This document shows positions 44,429 through 53,198 of a DNA stretch of 64,000 nt, one piece after another (position 1 is the first letter of the stretch; each line of letters begins with the position of its first letter). The stretch is from Burkholderiales bacterium (GTDB lineage Bacteria; Pseudomonadota; Gammaproteobacteria; Burkholderiales; SHXO01). The position numbers were made by a program, and so were the translations under genes. The stretch covers positions 160,392-224,391 of the forward strand of contig JADZGB010000003.1 in NCBI GenBank assembly GCA_020854105.1. Reading direction: 5' to 3'. The notes below the pieces were generated by a model that worked only from the letters and a program-made list of their open reading frames with translations, did not search any database and was not told where the DNA came from.

Positions 44429-46456
44429 TCAAGCAACAGCCATGCCGCTGTGCCGCAGGAGAGCGTCGATCTCGGGCGCCCGCCCGCGGAAGGCGACGAA
44501 GGATTCCAGTGCGGGACGGCTGCCGCCCATGCCCAGAATCTCCCGCCAGAAGCGCTCGCCGATGTCCGGGTTCAGCACGCCCTCCTCCTCGAACAGCGCA
44601 TAGGCATCGGCAGACAGCACTTCCGCCCACTTGTAGCTGTAGTAGCCGGCCGCGTATCCGCCCGCGAACACGTGCGTGAAGCTGTTGGGGAAGCGGTTGT
44701 AGTCGGGAGGAATGATCACCGCGACGCGCGCACGCACCCGTGCGAGCAGTTGCTCCACGGCGTCCTCGCGCGCATCGAAGTCGTAGTGCAGGTGCATGTC
44801 GAACAGCGCGAACTCGAGCTGGCGCACGAACTGCAGGCCGGAGTGGAAATTCTTCGCCGCCAGCATCTTGTCGTACAGCACGCGCGGAAGCGGCGCACCG
44901 GTGTCGACGTGGGCGCTCATGCCCTGGACGACGTCCCACTCCCAGCAGAAGTTCTCCATGAACTGACTGGGCAATTCGACCGCGTCCCACTCCACACCGT
45001 TGATGCCGGCAACGCCGCGCTGCTCCACGCGCGTGAGCAGGTGGTGCAGGCCGTGCCCGAACTCGTGGAACAGGGTGGTGACCTCGCCGTGCGTGAACAG
45101 TGCCGGCCGCCCGCCCACCGGGGCGGAGAAATTGCAGTTCAGATACGCGACCGGGGTCTGGATGCCGTCGCTGCGCCGCTTGCGCGTGATCGCGTCGTCC
45201 ATCCACGCGCCGCCGCGCTTCGAGGGCCGGGCGTAGAGATCGAGATAGAACTGCCCGACGAGGGCGCCCTCGCGCGAGCGGATGTCGAAGAAGCGCACGT
45301 CCGGATGCCAGGTCGGCGCCGATGCCGCTTCGACGCGCAATCCGTACAGGCGCTCCACCACGCCGAACATCCCGGCCAGCACCTTGCCTTCCGGAAAGTA
45401 TTGCTTCACCTCCTGCTCGGAGAAGGCATAGCGGGCCACCCGCAGCTTCTCGGAGGCCCAGCCGATGTCCCACACCTGCAGCGCCTCGAGGCCCAGCCGT
45501 TCGCGCGCGAACGCGGCGAGCTCGTCCAGGTCCTTGCACGCGAACGGCTTCGCGCGAGCGGCGAGATCCTCCAGGAAGGCCACCACCTGCGCCGGCGACT
45601 GCGCCATCTTGGGCGTGAGCGAGAACTGCGCGTAGTTGGCAAAACCGAGCAGCTGCGCGGCTTCGTGCCGCAGGCGCAGGATCTCCGAGATCAGGCTGGC
45701 GTTGTCCCACTCCGCATTGCCGAACTCCGAGGCTCGGGTGACGTAGGCGCGGTACATGAGTTCGCGCAGCGGACGGTGGTCGGCATACTGCATCACTGGC
45801 AGGTAGGAGGGCATGTGCAGGGTGAACTTCCAGCCGTCCTTGCCATCTGCCGCGGCGGCCGCGCGCGCAGCCTCCACCACGTCGGCGGGGATGCCCGTCA
45901 GCTGCGCGCCGTCCTGCACCAGGTGCGAGAACGCGTTGGTCGCATCCAGCACGTTGTCGCTGAAGCGCGCGGAGAGCTGATCGAGCCGCTCCCGGATCAG
46001 CTTGAAGCGAGCCTTCTTCTCCGGCGGCAGCTCGGCACCGCCGAGCCGGAAATCGCGCAGCTCGTTCTCGACGATTCTCTTCTGCTCGGCCGACAGGTGG
46101 GCATGGGAGGGCGAGGCGCGCAGAGCCTTGAATCTGGCGTACAGGCGCTCGTCCTGCGCAATCTCCGTGTAGTACTGGGTGATGCGCGGCAGGTTCGTGT
46201 TGTACACCTCGCGCAGTTGCGGCCCGTTCATCACCGCGTTCAGGTGCGACACCTGGCCCCACGCGCGCGACAGGCGCTCGTTGGCATCGTCCAGCGGTGC
46301 GACGAAATCCGCCCAGGTGGGTTCGACCGGCAAGTGCGCCAGCACCTCGACCAGCGCGCGGTTCTCGGCGAGCAGCGCATCCAGCGCAGGTGCGACGTGT
46401 TCGGGCTGGATCTCCTGGAAACGCGGCAGTCCGGAAAAATCGAGTAACGGATTCAT
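44429..46456 (-). CDS. prlC: Oligopeptidase A (M3 metallopeptidase)
   Basis: 675 residues, the usual length. The zinc site HEFGHGLHHLLTRVEQRG carries HExxH with the third Glu ligand expected about 25 residues later (in the ELPSQFMENFCWE block). Other blocks: NPLLDFSGLPRFQEIQPEHV at the N-terminus and AGYYSYKWAEVLSADAY near the C-terminus. A cytoplasmic enzyme that degrades short peptides, including cleaved signal peptides. It lies 54 bases downstream of pyrC' in the same direction and 34 bases before the DUF4124-glutaredoxin gene. Confidence 0.96.
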   Translation of the reverse strand: MNPLLDFSGLPRFQEIQPEHVAPALDALLAENRALVEVLAHLPVEPTWADFVAPLDDANERLSRAWGQVSHLNAVMNGPQLREVYNTNLPRITQYYTEIAQDERLYARFKALRASPSHAHLSAEQKRIVENELRDFRLGGAELPPEKKARFKLIRERLDQLSARFSDNVLDATNAFSHLVQDGAQLTGIPADVVEAARAAAAADGKDGWKFTLHMPSYLPVMQYADHRPLRELMYRAYVTRASEFGNAEWDNASLISEILRLRHEAAQLLGFANYAQFSLTPKMAQSPAQVVAFLEDLAARAKPFACKDLDELAAFARERLGLEALQVWDIGWASEKLRVARYAFSEQEVKQYFPEGKVLAGMFGVVERLYGLRVEAASAPTWHPDVRFFDIRSREGALVGQFYLDLYARPSKRGGAWMDDAITRKRRSDGIQTPVAYLNCNFSAPVGGRPALFTHGEVTTLFHEFGHGLHHLLTRVEQRGVAGINGVEWDAVELPSQFMENFCWEWDVVQGMSAHVDTGAPLPRVLYDKMLAAKNFHSGLQFVRQLEFALFDMHLHYDFDAREDAVEQLLARVRARVAVIIPPDYNRFPNSFTHVFAGGYAAGYYSYKWAEVLSADAYALFEEEGVLNPDIGERFWREILGMGGSRPALESFVAFRGRAPEIDALLRHSGMAVA

Positions 46457-46510
46457 TCGGGCAATTCCTCGGAATCGGGGTGTGCGGGCAGCGGCTGCCC
46501 GCGACGGGGT

Positions 46511-47770
46511 CTAGCGCGCCGAATGCACCAGGCGCCCGCCCACGAGCGTGTGGCGCACCCGCGCCGGCAATTCCACGCCCTGAAAAGGTGTGCTCTTCCC
46601 GCCGCTTTGCAAGGCCGCGTCATCGACTCGCCACCACGCATCTGCATCGAACACGCACAGGTCGGCCGGAGCGCCGGGCTGCAGAGAACCGGCCGCCAGG
46701 CGTGCTGCGGCAGCAGGACGCGCGGTCACGGCCGCGAGCGCGGCGGGGAGGGTCAGCGCCGCCTCGCGCGCCCATTTGACGACCAGAGACAGCAGCAGTT
46801 CCACGGCGCTCGCACCGGGAACCGCCTCGCCGAACGGCATCTCCTTGGCATCGGCGGCAAGGGCGATGTGGTCGGAACAGATGGCGTCTATAGTGCCATC
46901 GGCCAGTCCTGCGCGCAGGGCGTCGCGGTCGCGCTGGGCGCGCAGCGGCGGCACCAGGTTACAGCGTGCATCGAAGTAGCCGATGTCCATCTCGGTCAGG
47001 TGCACGTGTGCGGCGGCGACATCGCAGCTGATCGCCAGCCCGTCGCGCCTGGCCGCGCGCACGAGCGCCACGCCCTCGGCGCTGGACAGCCGGCACAGGT
47101 GCACCCGTGCCCCGGTCTCGCGCGCGAGGATCAGGATGGAGGCGATCGCCACGGTCTCCGCCGACACCGGTATGCCGGGCAGGCCCAGGCGCGAGGCCAC
47201 CTCGCCGTCATGCGCCACGCCGCCGGCGGCCAGGGCCCGATCCTGCGGACGCAGCCACACGCCCAGATCGAACGTGGCTGCGTACTGCAGCGCGCGCTGC
47301 AGCACCCGGTGATCGCGCAGCGGCGCATCGCCCTGGCCGAAACCGACGCAGCCGGCCGCACGCAGCTCGGCCATCTCGCTCAGCCGCTCGCCCGCGAGTC
47401 CCTGCGTCAGTGCGCCCAGGGGGTGCAGCTGCGGCCCGTCGAAACCTCGCGCGGAAACGATCAGCCGCTCCACCAGGCCGGGCTCGTCCAGCGGCGGATC
47501 GGTGTCGGGCGGACATACCGCGCTGGTGACGCCGCCGGCCGCGGCGGCGCGCGCCTCGCCGGCCGAGCCCGCCACGCGCGCGCACAGATCGACCAGACCC
47601 GGGCAGACGTGCAGCCCGGTGGCGTCGAGCGTGTGGTCCGCGCGGAAGCCCTCCGGCGCCTGGCCCACTGCGACGATGCGCCCCTGCGCGACGGCGATGT
47701 CCGCGCGCCGCTCGCTGCCTGCGTGCGGGTCGATCGCGGTGCCGTTGCGGATCAGCAGCTTCATCGTCAT
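46511..47770 (-). CDS. pyrC': Dihydroorotase-like protein, probably non-catalytic PyrC' (PyrX)
   Basis: 419 residues with the amidohydrolase fold: [71 protein letters not shown]. Active dihydroorotases have DxHVHxR after PGLVD; here it is DLCARVAG, so the HxH metal ligands are gone, and the carbamylated Lys is not evident. This is the pattern of PyrC' of Pseudomonas, which holds aspartate transcarbamoylase together without catalysing. Four-base overlap with pyrB supports a subunit role. An active dihydroorotase should exist elsewhere. Confidence 0.9.
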   Translation of the reverse strand: MTMKLLIRNGTAIDPHAGSERRADIAVAQGRIVAVGQAPEGFRADHTLDATGLHVCPGLVDLCARVAGSAGEARAAAAGGVTSAVCPPDTDPPLDEPGLVERLIVSARGFDGPQLHPLGALTQGLAGERLSEMAELRAAGCVGFGQGDAPLRDHRVLQRALQYAATFDLGVWLRPQDRALAAGGVAHDGEVASRLGLPGIPVSAETVAIASILILARETGARVHLCRLSSAEGVALVRAARRDGLAISCDVAAAHVHLTEMDIGYFDARCNLVPPLRAQRDRDALRAGLADGTIDAICSDHIALAADAKEMPFGEAVPGASAVELLLSLVVKWAREAALTLPAALAAVTARPAAAARLAAGSLQPGAPADLCVFDADAWWRVDDAALQSGGKSTPFQGVELPARVRHTLVGGRLVHSAR

Positions 47771-48723
47771 CCCTGGTTGCCGGCGAGGATGCTCATCACC
47801 GCCATGCGCACGGCAATGCCAAAGGTCACCTGCGGCAGGATCACCGACTGGGCGCCATCGGCCACCGACGACTCGATCTCGATGCCGCGGTTCATCGGAC
47901 CCGGGTGCATCACGATGGCATCGGGCCTGGCCAGCGCGAGCTTGGCGGCGGTCAGGCCGTAGTGGTTGAAGTATTCCTGCGCGCTGGGCAGCAGCGCTCC
48001 GTCCATGCGCTCGTTCTGCAGGCGCAGCATCATCACCACGTCCACGTCACGCAGGCCCTGCGCCATGTCGTGATAGACGCGCACGCCGAGGCGCTCGACC
48101 TGGGCGGGGATGAGGGTGCGCGGACCGATCACGCGCACCTCGGGCACGCCGAGCGTGGTCAGGGCGTGGATCTCGGAACGCGCCACGCGAGAGTGCAGCA
48201 CGTCGCCGACGATCGCCACGCGCAGCTGGTCGAATCCGCCCTTGTAGTGGCGGATGGTGTACATGTCGAGCAGCGCCTGCGTGGGGTGTGCGTGGCGGCC
48301 GTCGCCGGCGTTGACCACGTGGATGTGCGGACCGACATGGCGCGCGATCAGATGCGGCGCGCCGCTCTCGGCGTGCCGCACCACGAACATGTCGGCGTTC
48401 ATCGCCGTCAGGTTGGCCACGGTGTCGAGCAGGGTCTCGCCCTTGGTCTGCGACGAGGTCGCGATGTTGAGATTGATGACATCGGCCGACAGGCGCTTCG
48501 CGGCGATCTCGAAGGTGGTGCGCGTGCGCGTGCTCGGCTCGAAGAACAGGTTGAAGATGGAGCGCCCGCGCAGCAGCGGCACCTTCTTCACCTCGCGCTC
48601 GGTCACCGACACGAACGAGCGCGCGGTGTCGAGGATCTGCACCAGGATCTCGGCCGGCAGGCCCTCGATGCTGAGCAGATGGCGCAGGCGGCCGTCCGCG
48701 GTGAGCTGCGGGTTGCCGGTCAC
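47767..48723 (-). CDS. pyrB: Aspartate carbamoyltransferase catalytic subunit
   Basis: 318 residues. Carbamoyl phosphate site [16 protein letters not shown] is intact, as are [12 protein letters not shown], the [11 protein letters not shown] block, [15 protein letters not shown] and [12 protein letters not shown]. The reaction is carbamoyl phosphate plus aspartate giving carbamoylaspartate, the first committed step of pyrimidine synthesis. No pyrI is present; the class B arrangement pyrB-pyrC' is expected. It overlaps pyrR and pyrC' by 4 bases on each side. Confidence 0.97.
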   Translation of the reverse strand: MTGNPQLTADGRLRHLLSIEGLPAEILVQILDTARSFVSVTEREVKKVPLLRGRSIFNLFFEPSTRTRTTFEIAAKRLSADVINLNIATSSQTKGETLLDTVANLTAMNADMFVVRHAESGAPHLIARHVGPHIHVVNAGDGRHAHPTQALLDMYTIRHYKGGFDQLRVAIVGDVLHSRVARSEIHALTTLGVPEVRVIGPRTLIPAQVERLGVRVYHDMAQGLRDVDVVMMLRLQNERMDGALLPSAQEYFNHYGLTAAKLALARPDAIVMHPGPMNRGIEIESSVADGAQSVILPQVTFGIAVRMAVMSILAGNQG

Positions 48724-49238
48724 CGTCCGCCCTCGCGGGCGAGCAGCTCGAGCCGCAGGCGGCCGGTGGCCTCGTCGCGGCGCAGCTGTACCACCTGATC
48801 ACGCGCCACGGTGAGCATCGCCCCGACGTACTGCGGGCAGATGGGCAGCTGCCGCTCACCCCGGTCGACCAGCGCCGCGAGCCGGATGGAGGTCGGCCGC
48901 CCGTAGTCGAAGATCTCGTTCATGGCGGCGCGGATTGTCCGACCGGTGTAGAGCACGTCGTCCACGAGCACGATGTGCGAGTCCTCCACGTCGAAGCTCA
49001 GCTCCGAGGGCCGTACCCCGGCAGCCAGCCCCTTCGTCTTGTAGTCGTCGCGATAAAAGGCGACGTGCACCGATCCCAGCGGCGTGGACAGGCCGAGCAG
49101 GGCGTGCAGTCTTCGGGCGACCCAGACCCCGCCGGTGTGGATGCCGACCAGACAGGTATCGGGCTGCAGATCCGGCCGGATGGCAGCCGCCAGGCGCTCG
49201 AGCAGCTGTTCTGCGTCAGGCAGTTGCATGGGCGCCAT
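48720..49238 (-). CDS. pyrR: PyrR-type bifunctional regulator / uracil phosphoribosyltransferase
   Basis: 172 residues. The PRPP-binding motif is [19 protein letters not shown], preceded by [15 protein letters not shown] and [12 protein letters not shown]. In Gram-positives PyrR binds pyr mRNA attenuators; in Proteobacteria of the pyrR-pyrB-pyrC' type a regulatory role is assumed. I saw no clear anti-terminator in front of this operon. It overlaps pyrB by 4 bases and ruvX by 23 bases, so it is translated as part of a five-gene message. Confidence 0.93.
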   Translation of the reverse strand: MAPMQLPDAEQLLERLAAAIRPDLQPDTCLVGIHTGGVWVARRLHALLGLSTPLGSVHVAFYRDDYKTKGLAAGVRPSELSFDVEDSHIVLVDDVLYTGRTIRAAMNEIFDYGRPTSIRLAALVDRGERQLPICPQYVGAMLTVARDQVVQLRRDEATGRLRLELLAREGGR

Positions 49239-49656
49239 CGAAATAGGACTGCAGGATGTGCTGCGCGGCGACCTGGTCGAGCAGCCTGGCCTGCCGGCGC
49301 CCGCTCACACCCGCCTGGGTCAGCGACTGGCCGGCGGCGTGCGAACTGAGGGTTTCATCCACCATGAGCGCCGGGACCCGGAAGGTCGCGCTCAGCCGCC
49401 GGGCGAAGCGCTCGCAGCGGCCAGCCAGCTCGTGCAGGCGGCCGTCCGAGTGTGCGGGTCGGCCCACGACGAACAGCACCGGCTCCCACTCGCGCACCAG
49501 CGCCTGGGTCTGTCCGATGCGATCGGCGTCCGAGCGCACGTGCAGGGTGGTCAGCGGGTGGGCCACGCGCACTCCCAGCTCTCCCACTGCCACGCCCACC
49601 CGGCGTTCGCCGAAATCGAAGGCCAGCACGTTGCCCCGCTCAGGCGTGGCCGACAT
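49216..49656 (-). CDS. ruvX: Putative pre-16S rRNA nuclease / Holliday junction resolvase-like (YqgF)
   Basis: 146 residues. RNase H-like fold with [17 protein letters not shown] (first catalytic Asp), [14 protein letters not shown] and [14 protein letters not shown] (Glu) and a final [16 protein letters not shown] (Asp). YqgF in E. coli trims the 5' end of pre-16S rRNA. It overlaps yqgE by 17 bases upstream and pyrR by 23 bases downstream, an unusually tight packing that is common for yqgE-yqgF in Proteobacteria. Confidence 0.95.
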   Translation of the reverse strand: MSATPERGNVLAFDFGERRVGVAVGELGVRVAHPLTTLHVRSDADRIGQTQALVREWEPVLFVVGRPAHSDGRLHELAGRCERFARRLSATFRVPALMVDETLSSHAAGQSLTQAGVSGRRQARLLDQVAAQHILQSYFDGAHATA

Positions 49657-50209
49657 CGTCGGACAGACGGGTCAGGTCGATGCCCAGCAGATCCACCGCT
49701 GCCTGGAAACGCTCCCCGGGCGGGACATTGAATACCACGTCGATGTCCGCCGCCACCGTGAGCCAGGCGTTCTGCCCCAGCTCCTGCTCGAGCTGACCCG
49801 CACCCCACCCGGCATAGCCCAGCGACACCAGGATCTGGTCGGGCCCCTCACCACGGCCCACGGCTTCCAGTATGTCCTTGGAGGTGGTGAGTGCCACGTC
49901 GTCCCGGACCGCGAGCGTCGACTGCCAGGTGCCTGCTGGCCGGTGCAGCACGAAGCCGCGGTCGACCTGCACCGGTCCGCCGAAGTACACCGGAAGGCTG
50001 ACCCAGCGAGGGTCATCCAGCGCGATGTCGACCTGTTCGAACAGCCCGCCGAGGGTCATGTCGATGGGGCGGTTGACCACCAGCCCCAGCGCCCCCTGCT
50101 CGTTGTGTTCGCAGATGTAGGTCAGGGAGCGGGCAAAATTGGGATCGACCATGTTCGGCATGGCGATCAGGAAGTGGTGCGTCAGGTTGACGGACTGCAT
50201 GGGTTGCAT
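49640..50209 (-). CDS. yqgE: UPF0301/YqgE (AlgH) family protein
   Basis: 189 residues. Family blocks: [67 protein letters not shown] and [18 protein letters not shown]. The family has a known fold but no agreed biochemical function; AlgH was linked to alginate regulation in Pseudomonas. It is the first gene of the yqgE-ruvX-pyrR-pyrB-pyrC' string and diverges from the sigma factor operon. ATG 50209 is preceded by few canonical ribosome binding bases (GAATGCAACC). Confidence 0.95.
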   Translation of the reverse strand: MQPMQSVNLTHHFLIAMPNMVDPNFARSLTYICEHNEQGALGLVVNRPIDMTLGGLFEQVDIALDDPRWVSLPVYFGGPVQVDRGFVLHRPAGTWQSTLAVRDDVALTTSKDILEAVGRGEGPDQILVSLGYAGWGAGQLEQELGQNAWLTVAADIDVVFNVPPGERFQAAVDLLGIDLTRLSDDVGHA

Positions 50210-50367
50210 TCTAGCAGGCGCGCTCCGGCACCCGTCCTGCGTACCGGTGTCGGAATCAGGCCCATGATCTTGCTAAGATTGTGCGTGGCTGACAGTCGAT
50301 CAGCAGCCTCCTTCCCCGGGGCCTTCCTCTGGCTACAGAAAAAGAGCTGACCGCGTTCCTCGCGGAC

Positions 50368-50892
50368 GTGGAGCGACGCGCATTCAAGCAGGCGGTATTC
50401 GCGGTCCGGAACGAGCACACTGCTCTCGATCTGGTCCAGGATGCCATGCTGCGCCTCGCTGAAAAATACGCCGGCAAGCCGGCGGCGGAACTGCCGCTAC
50501 TGTTCCAGCGCATCCTGCAGAATGCCATCCGCGACCACTATCGCCGCCACAAGGTCCGCTCCCTGTGGACCACCCTGCTGTCCTCGTTCCAGAACAAGGA
50601 TGACGAGGACCACGACCCGCTCGACTCCCTGGAGATCGAGGACGACGCCAATCCCTTCACCGGGCCGGCCGAGTACAGCGAACGCAGCCAGATCATGGGT
50701 ATCATCGAGCAGGGCCTGGCCGGACTTCCCACCCGTCAACGCGAGGCCTTCCTGCTGCGTTACTGGGAGGAACTCGACGTATCGGAAACGGCAAAGGCGA
50801 TGGGATGTTCGGAGGGCAGCGTCAAGACACACTGCTCTCGCGCGACCCATTCCCTCGCGGTCTTTCTGAAGTCGAGGGGAGTAGAGCTGTGA
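50368..50892 (+). CDS. Sigma-70 family RNA polymerase sigma factor
   Basis: 174 residues from GTG 50368. Region 2 is visible as ALDLVQDAMLRLAEKYAG and LLFQRILQNAIRDHYRRHKV; region 4 as LAGLPTRQREAFLLRYWEE followed by LDVSETAKAMGCSEGSVKTH, a clear HTH. An acidic linker separates them. The same frame stays open upstream and reads ATEKELTAFLADVERRAF after a CTG at 50329, which looks like the true family N-terminus, but no ATG/GTG/TTG precedes it. It forms an operon with DUF3619, DUF3106 and RDD genes, a betaproteobacterial set. No zinc-finger anti-sigma domain is obvious; the next gene may serve as one. Confidence 0.88.
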   Translation: MERRAFKQAVFAVRNEHTALDLVQDAMLRLAEKYAGKPAAELPLLFQRILQNAIRDHYRRHKVRSLWTTLLSSFQNKDDEDHDPLDSLEIEDDANPFTGPAEYSERSQIMGIIEQGLAGLPTRQREAFLLRYWEELDVSETAKAMGCSEGSVKTHCSRATHSLAVFLKSRGVEL

Positions 50893-51290
50893 ACGACGAG
50901 GAACTGGGACACAAGATCGCCAGTCGTCTGGACGAGAGCCTGAACGGGCTGCCACCCCGGGTGGCGCGCCGACTCGCCCTGGCCCGGGCACAGGCCATCG
51001 CACGTCATGCCGACGTGACTGCCGGTGCGGCCGACCGGACAGGAAGCGCGGCGGTGCAGGCCCTGTCGCGCATCGGCAGCCCGCGCATCATGGCGCCGGT
51101 ATTCGGGCTTGTAGTCGCGCTCGTCATCATGTTTTACTGGCAGGAGTCGCGGCGTGTCGAGATGAACTATGCGGACAACGCCGATCTCGACGCGCAGATG
51201 CTGACGGACGAATTGCCCGTGACCGCGTACCTGGATCAAGGATTCGAGATTTGGCTCTACCACGAGACATCGGCCGACGCGCGGCAATGA
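50889..51290 (+). CDS. DUF3619 family membrane protein
   Basis: 133 residues from GTG 50889, overlapping the sigma factor stop as GTGA; the ORF-track start is inside the sigma gene. The N-terminal helix VNDEELGHKIASRLDESLNG is followed by LALARAQAIARH, then one transmembrane segment (IMAPVFGLVVALVIMFYWQ) and a C-terminal tail with DAQMLTDELPVTAYLDQGFE. One-helix proteins directly after sigma genes are often anti-sigma factors, and the soluble N-terminus would face the cytoplasm. That role is inference. It is coupled to DUF3106. Confidence 0.82.
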   Translation: MNDEELGHKIASRLDESLNGLPPRVARRLALARAQAIARHADVTAGAADRTGSAAVQALSRIGSPRIMAPVFGLVVALVIMFYWQESRRVEMNYADNADLDAQMLTDELPVTAYLDQGFEIWLYHETSADARQ

Positions 51291-51679
51291 TCGCCCTGGC
51301 CGGACTGGCCCTGGGCACCCCAGGGCTGGTACGCGCGCAGAACTGGTCCCAGCTGAGCGCCGAGGAACAGCGCATCCTCGCTCCGCTCAAGGACGACTGG
51401 CCCAACATCGAACAGGCGCGGCGCGAGAAGTGGGTCGGCATCGCCCGCCGCTACGAATCCCTCTCGCCCCGGCAGCGTGACCGCCTGCAGGCGCGCATGC
51501 GCCAGTGGGCCGCACTGAGCCCCGAGGAGCGCGCGCAGGTGCGCGAACGCTACAAGAGGCTCCAGGAGATGCCGCCGGAGAAGCGCGACGAGATCCGGCG
51601 CAAGTGGCAGGAGTACGACAGCCTCACCGAGGAAGAGAAGGACAACCTGCGCCAGGCGCACCCGGCGAACAAACCCTGA
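51251..51679 (+). CDS. DUF3106 family exported protein
   Basis: 142 residues if started at TTG 51251, which gives a good Sec leader (MALPRDIGRRAAMIALAGLA, then LGTPGLVRA); ATG 51287 makes an ATGA overlap with DUF3619 but leaves a leader without a basic n-region. The mature part repeats a motif: WSQLSAEEQRILAPLKDDW, RYESLSPRQRDRLQARMRQW, ALSPEERAQVRERYKRLQEM, SLTEEEKDNLRQ. These are DUF3106 helical repeats (L-(S/T)-x-E-x-R). Probably periplasmic and structurally reminiscent of CpxP/Spy-type helices; function unknown. Confidence 0.82.
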   Translation: MALPRDIGRRAAMIALAGLALGTPGLVRAQNWSQLSAEEQRILAPLKDDWPNIEQARREKWVGIARRYESLSPRQRDRLQARMRQWAALSPEERAQVRERYKRLQEMPPEKRDEIRRKWQEYDSLTEEEKDNLRQAHPANKP

Positions 51680-52113
51680 GCACCGCCCCGTCCACCCCGC
51701 CGTGCGCGCCTTCGGCGCGCCTGTGGCCGCGCTTTGCCAGCCTGTGCTACGAGGCGGTCCTGCTCGTGCCCATCCTGTTCGTTGCGGGCTATCTCTTTCT
51801 CGCCCTCGCACACGAGGCATCCGGTGCGCTGATGCGCACGCTGCTCCAGCTATGGGTGCTGGGCTGGGTCGGCGCCTATCTCGTCTACTGCTGGGTCAAG
51901 GGCGGCCAGACCCTTGCCATGAGGGCCTGGCGCCTGCGCGTGCAGACGCTGGACGGACAGCCGGTGGGACTGCGCCGCGCCCTGGTGCGCTACGTGAGTG
52001 CGGTGGTCGGACTGCTCGCCTGCGCTGCAGGGTTCCTGTGGGCGCTGCTCGACCGCGACCGCCAGTGCCTGCACGATCGCATCGCCGGCACCCGCGTCGT
52101 TACGGCGGAGTGA
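51676..52113 (+). CDS. RDD family membrane protein
   Basis: 145 residues, assuming initiation at CTG 51676, which overlaps the DUF3106 stop as CTGA. No ATG, GTG or TTG occurs in frame near the family N-terminus; the ORF-track start at 51505 reads out-of-frame DUF3106 sequence. RDD features: LWPRFASLCYEAVLLVPILF (Arg and Asp/Glu in helix 1), WVKGGQTLAMRAWRLRVQTL and the closing LLDRDRQCLHDRIAGTRVV. Three to four transmembrane helices. Some RDD proteins are ion exchangers, but no role is shown here. It ends 8 bases from convergent lptG. Confidence 0.8.
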   Translation: MSTAPSTPPCAPSARLWPRFASLCYEAVLLVPILFVAGYLFLALAHEASGALMRTLLQLWVLGWVGAYLVYCWVKGGQTLAMRAWRLRVQTLDGQPVGLRRALVRYVSAVVGLLACAAGFLWALLDRDRQCLHDRIAGTRVVTAE

Positions 52114-52121
52114 TCCGCGCA

Positions 52122-53198
52122 TCAGCGCCGCTCGAGGCGGTAGATGAGGCTCAGGGCGAGACCGAGGAACAGCGCGGTAGGCGCCATCGCGGCGATCAGC
52201 GGCGGCCAGCCCGCCAGCATGCCGGCGTGGCCGAACAGCCGGCTGAGCAGGTGGAAGCCGAGCCCGAGCATGATTCCCGCGAAGATGCGCGTGCTCACCC
52301 CGCCCTCGCGCACGTTCATGTAGGCGAACGGCAGGGCCAGGAACATCATCACCACCACTGCCAGGGGGTAGATGATCTTGTTCCATAGCGCGATCTCGTA
52401 GCGACCCGACTCCTGCCGGTTCTCGCGCAGGTGCTGCACGTAGGAGAACAGCGTCACCACCGACATCTTGTCCGGCGGCAGCAGCAGCACGTTCAGGATG
52501 CGCGGAGTGAGCACCGAGTTCCACTTCGCCTCCGGCAGGCGTTCCACCGAGGTGCCCTCCCCGGCGAAGTGCGTGCGCACGACCTCCTGCAGGGCCCATT
52601 CGTTGTCGCGCACATAGCGTGCGCTGCGCGCCAGGCTGATGCTGCGCAGCCGGTACGATTCGTCGAATTCGTAGACCTTGATCTCCTGCAGCGTGGCGTC
52701 GTGCAGGATCCGGCCGACGTTCACGAAGCTGCCCGCGTCCTTCACCCAGATGCCCGAGCGGAACGCGGACACCTTCAGCTCGGCGTTGGTCTGGCTCAGC
52801 TTCATGCGCTGCCCGGCCTCGTCCGACCACGGTGCGACGAACTCCCCGACGGTGAAGGCCACGGCGGCGAACACCAGGCCGATCATCACCAGGGTGCGGG
52901 CCAGCGCGTGGATCGACACGCCGGCGGTACGCATTACCGCGTACTCCGAGTGCAGCACCATCTGCGCAAGGGCGAACATGGTGCCGATGAGCACCGCGAT
53001 GGGAAACAGCTCGTAGAGCCGCCCGGGCAGCTCGAGTCCGACGAGCATCAGCGCAGGCAGAAGCGGAAAGCGGCCCTTGGCCACGTCCTCGAGCTGCTGG
53101 ATCAGATCGAAGAAGCTGAACAGCATCAGCAGTCCGATCAGAACCAGGGTGACGCTGGCGACGATCTGCCGCGTGAGGTAGCGGCGCAGGATCCTCAT
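52122..53198 (-). CDS. lptG: LPS export ABC transporter permease LptG
   Basis: 358 residues from ATG 53198, overlapping the lptF stop by ATGA; the ORF-track start is inside lptF. YjgQ family: MRILRRYLTRQIVASVTLVL, LPGRLYELFPIAVLIGTMFA, LAQMVLHSEYAVMRTAGVS, a periplasmic beta-jellyroll middle, and three C-terminal helices (MMFLALPFAYMNVREGGVST, RIFAGIMLGLGFHL). With LptF and LptB it extracts LPS from the inner membrane and feeds the Lpt bridge, which should carry the O-polysaccharide made in this window if it is linked to lipid A-core. Confidence 0.95.
   Translation of the reverse strand: MRILRRYLTRQIVASVTLVLIGLLMLFSFFDLIQQLEDVAKGRFPLLPALMLVGLELPGRLYELFPIAVLIGTMFALAQMVLHSEYAVMRTAGVSIHALARTLVMIGLVFAAVAFTVGEFVAPWSDEAGQRMKLSQTNAELKVSAFRSGIWVKDAGSFVNVGRILHDATLQEIKVYEFDESYRLRSISLARSARYVRDNEWALQEVVRTHFAGEGTSVERLPEAKWNSVLTPRILNVLLLPPDKMSVVTLFSYVQHLRENRQESGRYEIALWNKIIYPLAVVVMMFLALPFAYMNVREGGVSTRIFAGIMLGLGFHLLSRLFGHAGMLAGWPPLIAAMAPTALFLGLALSLIYRLERR

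Noticed and set aside
44450-46447. 665-residue plus-strand ORF antisense to prlC
   Set aside because: Shadow frame; PrlC on the minus strand has intact zinc and substrate motifs.
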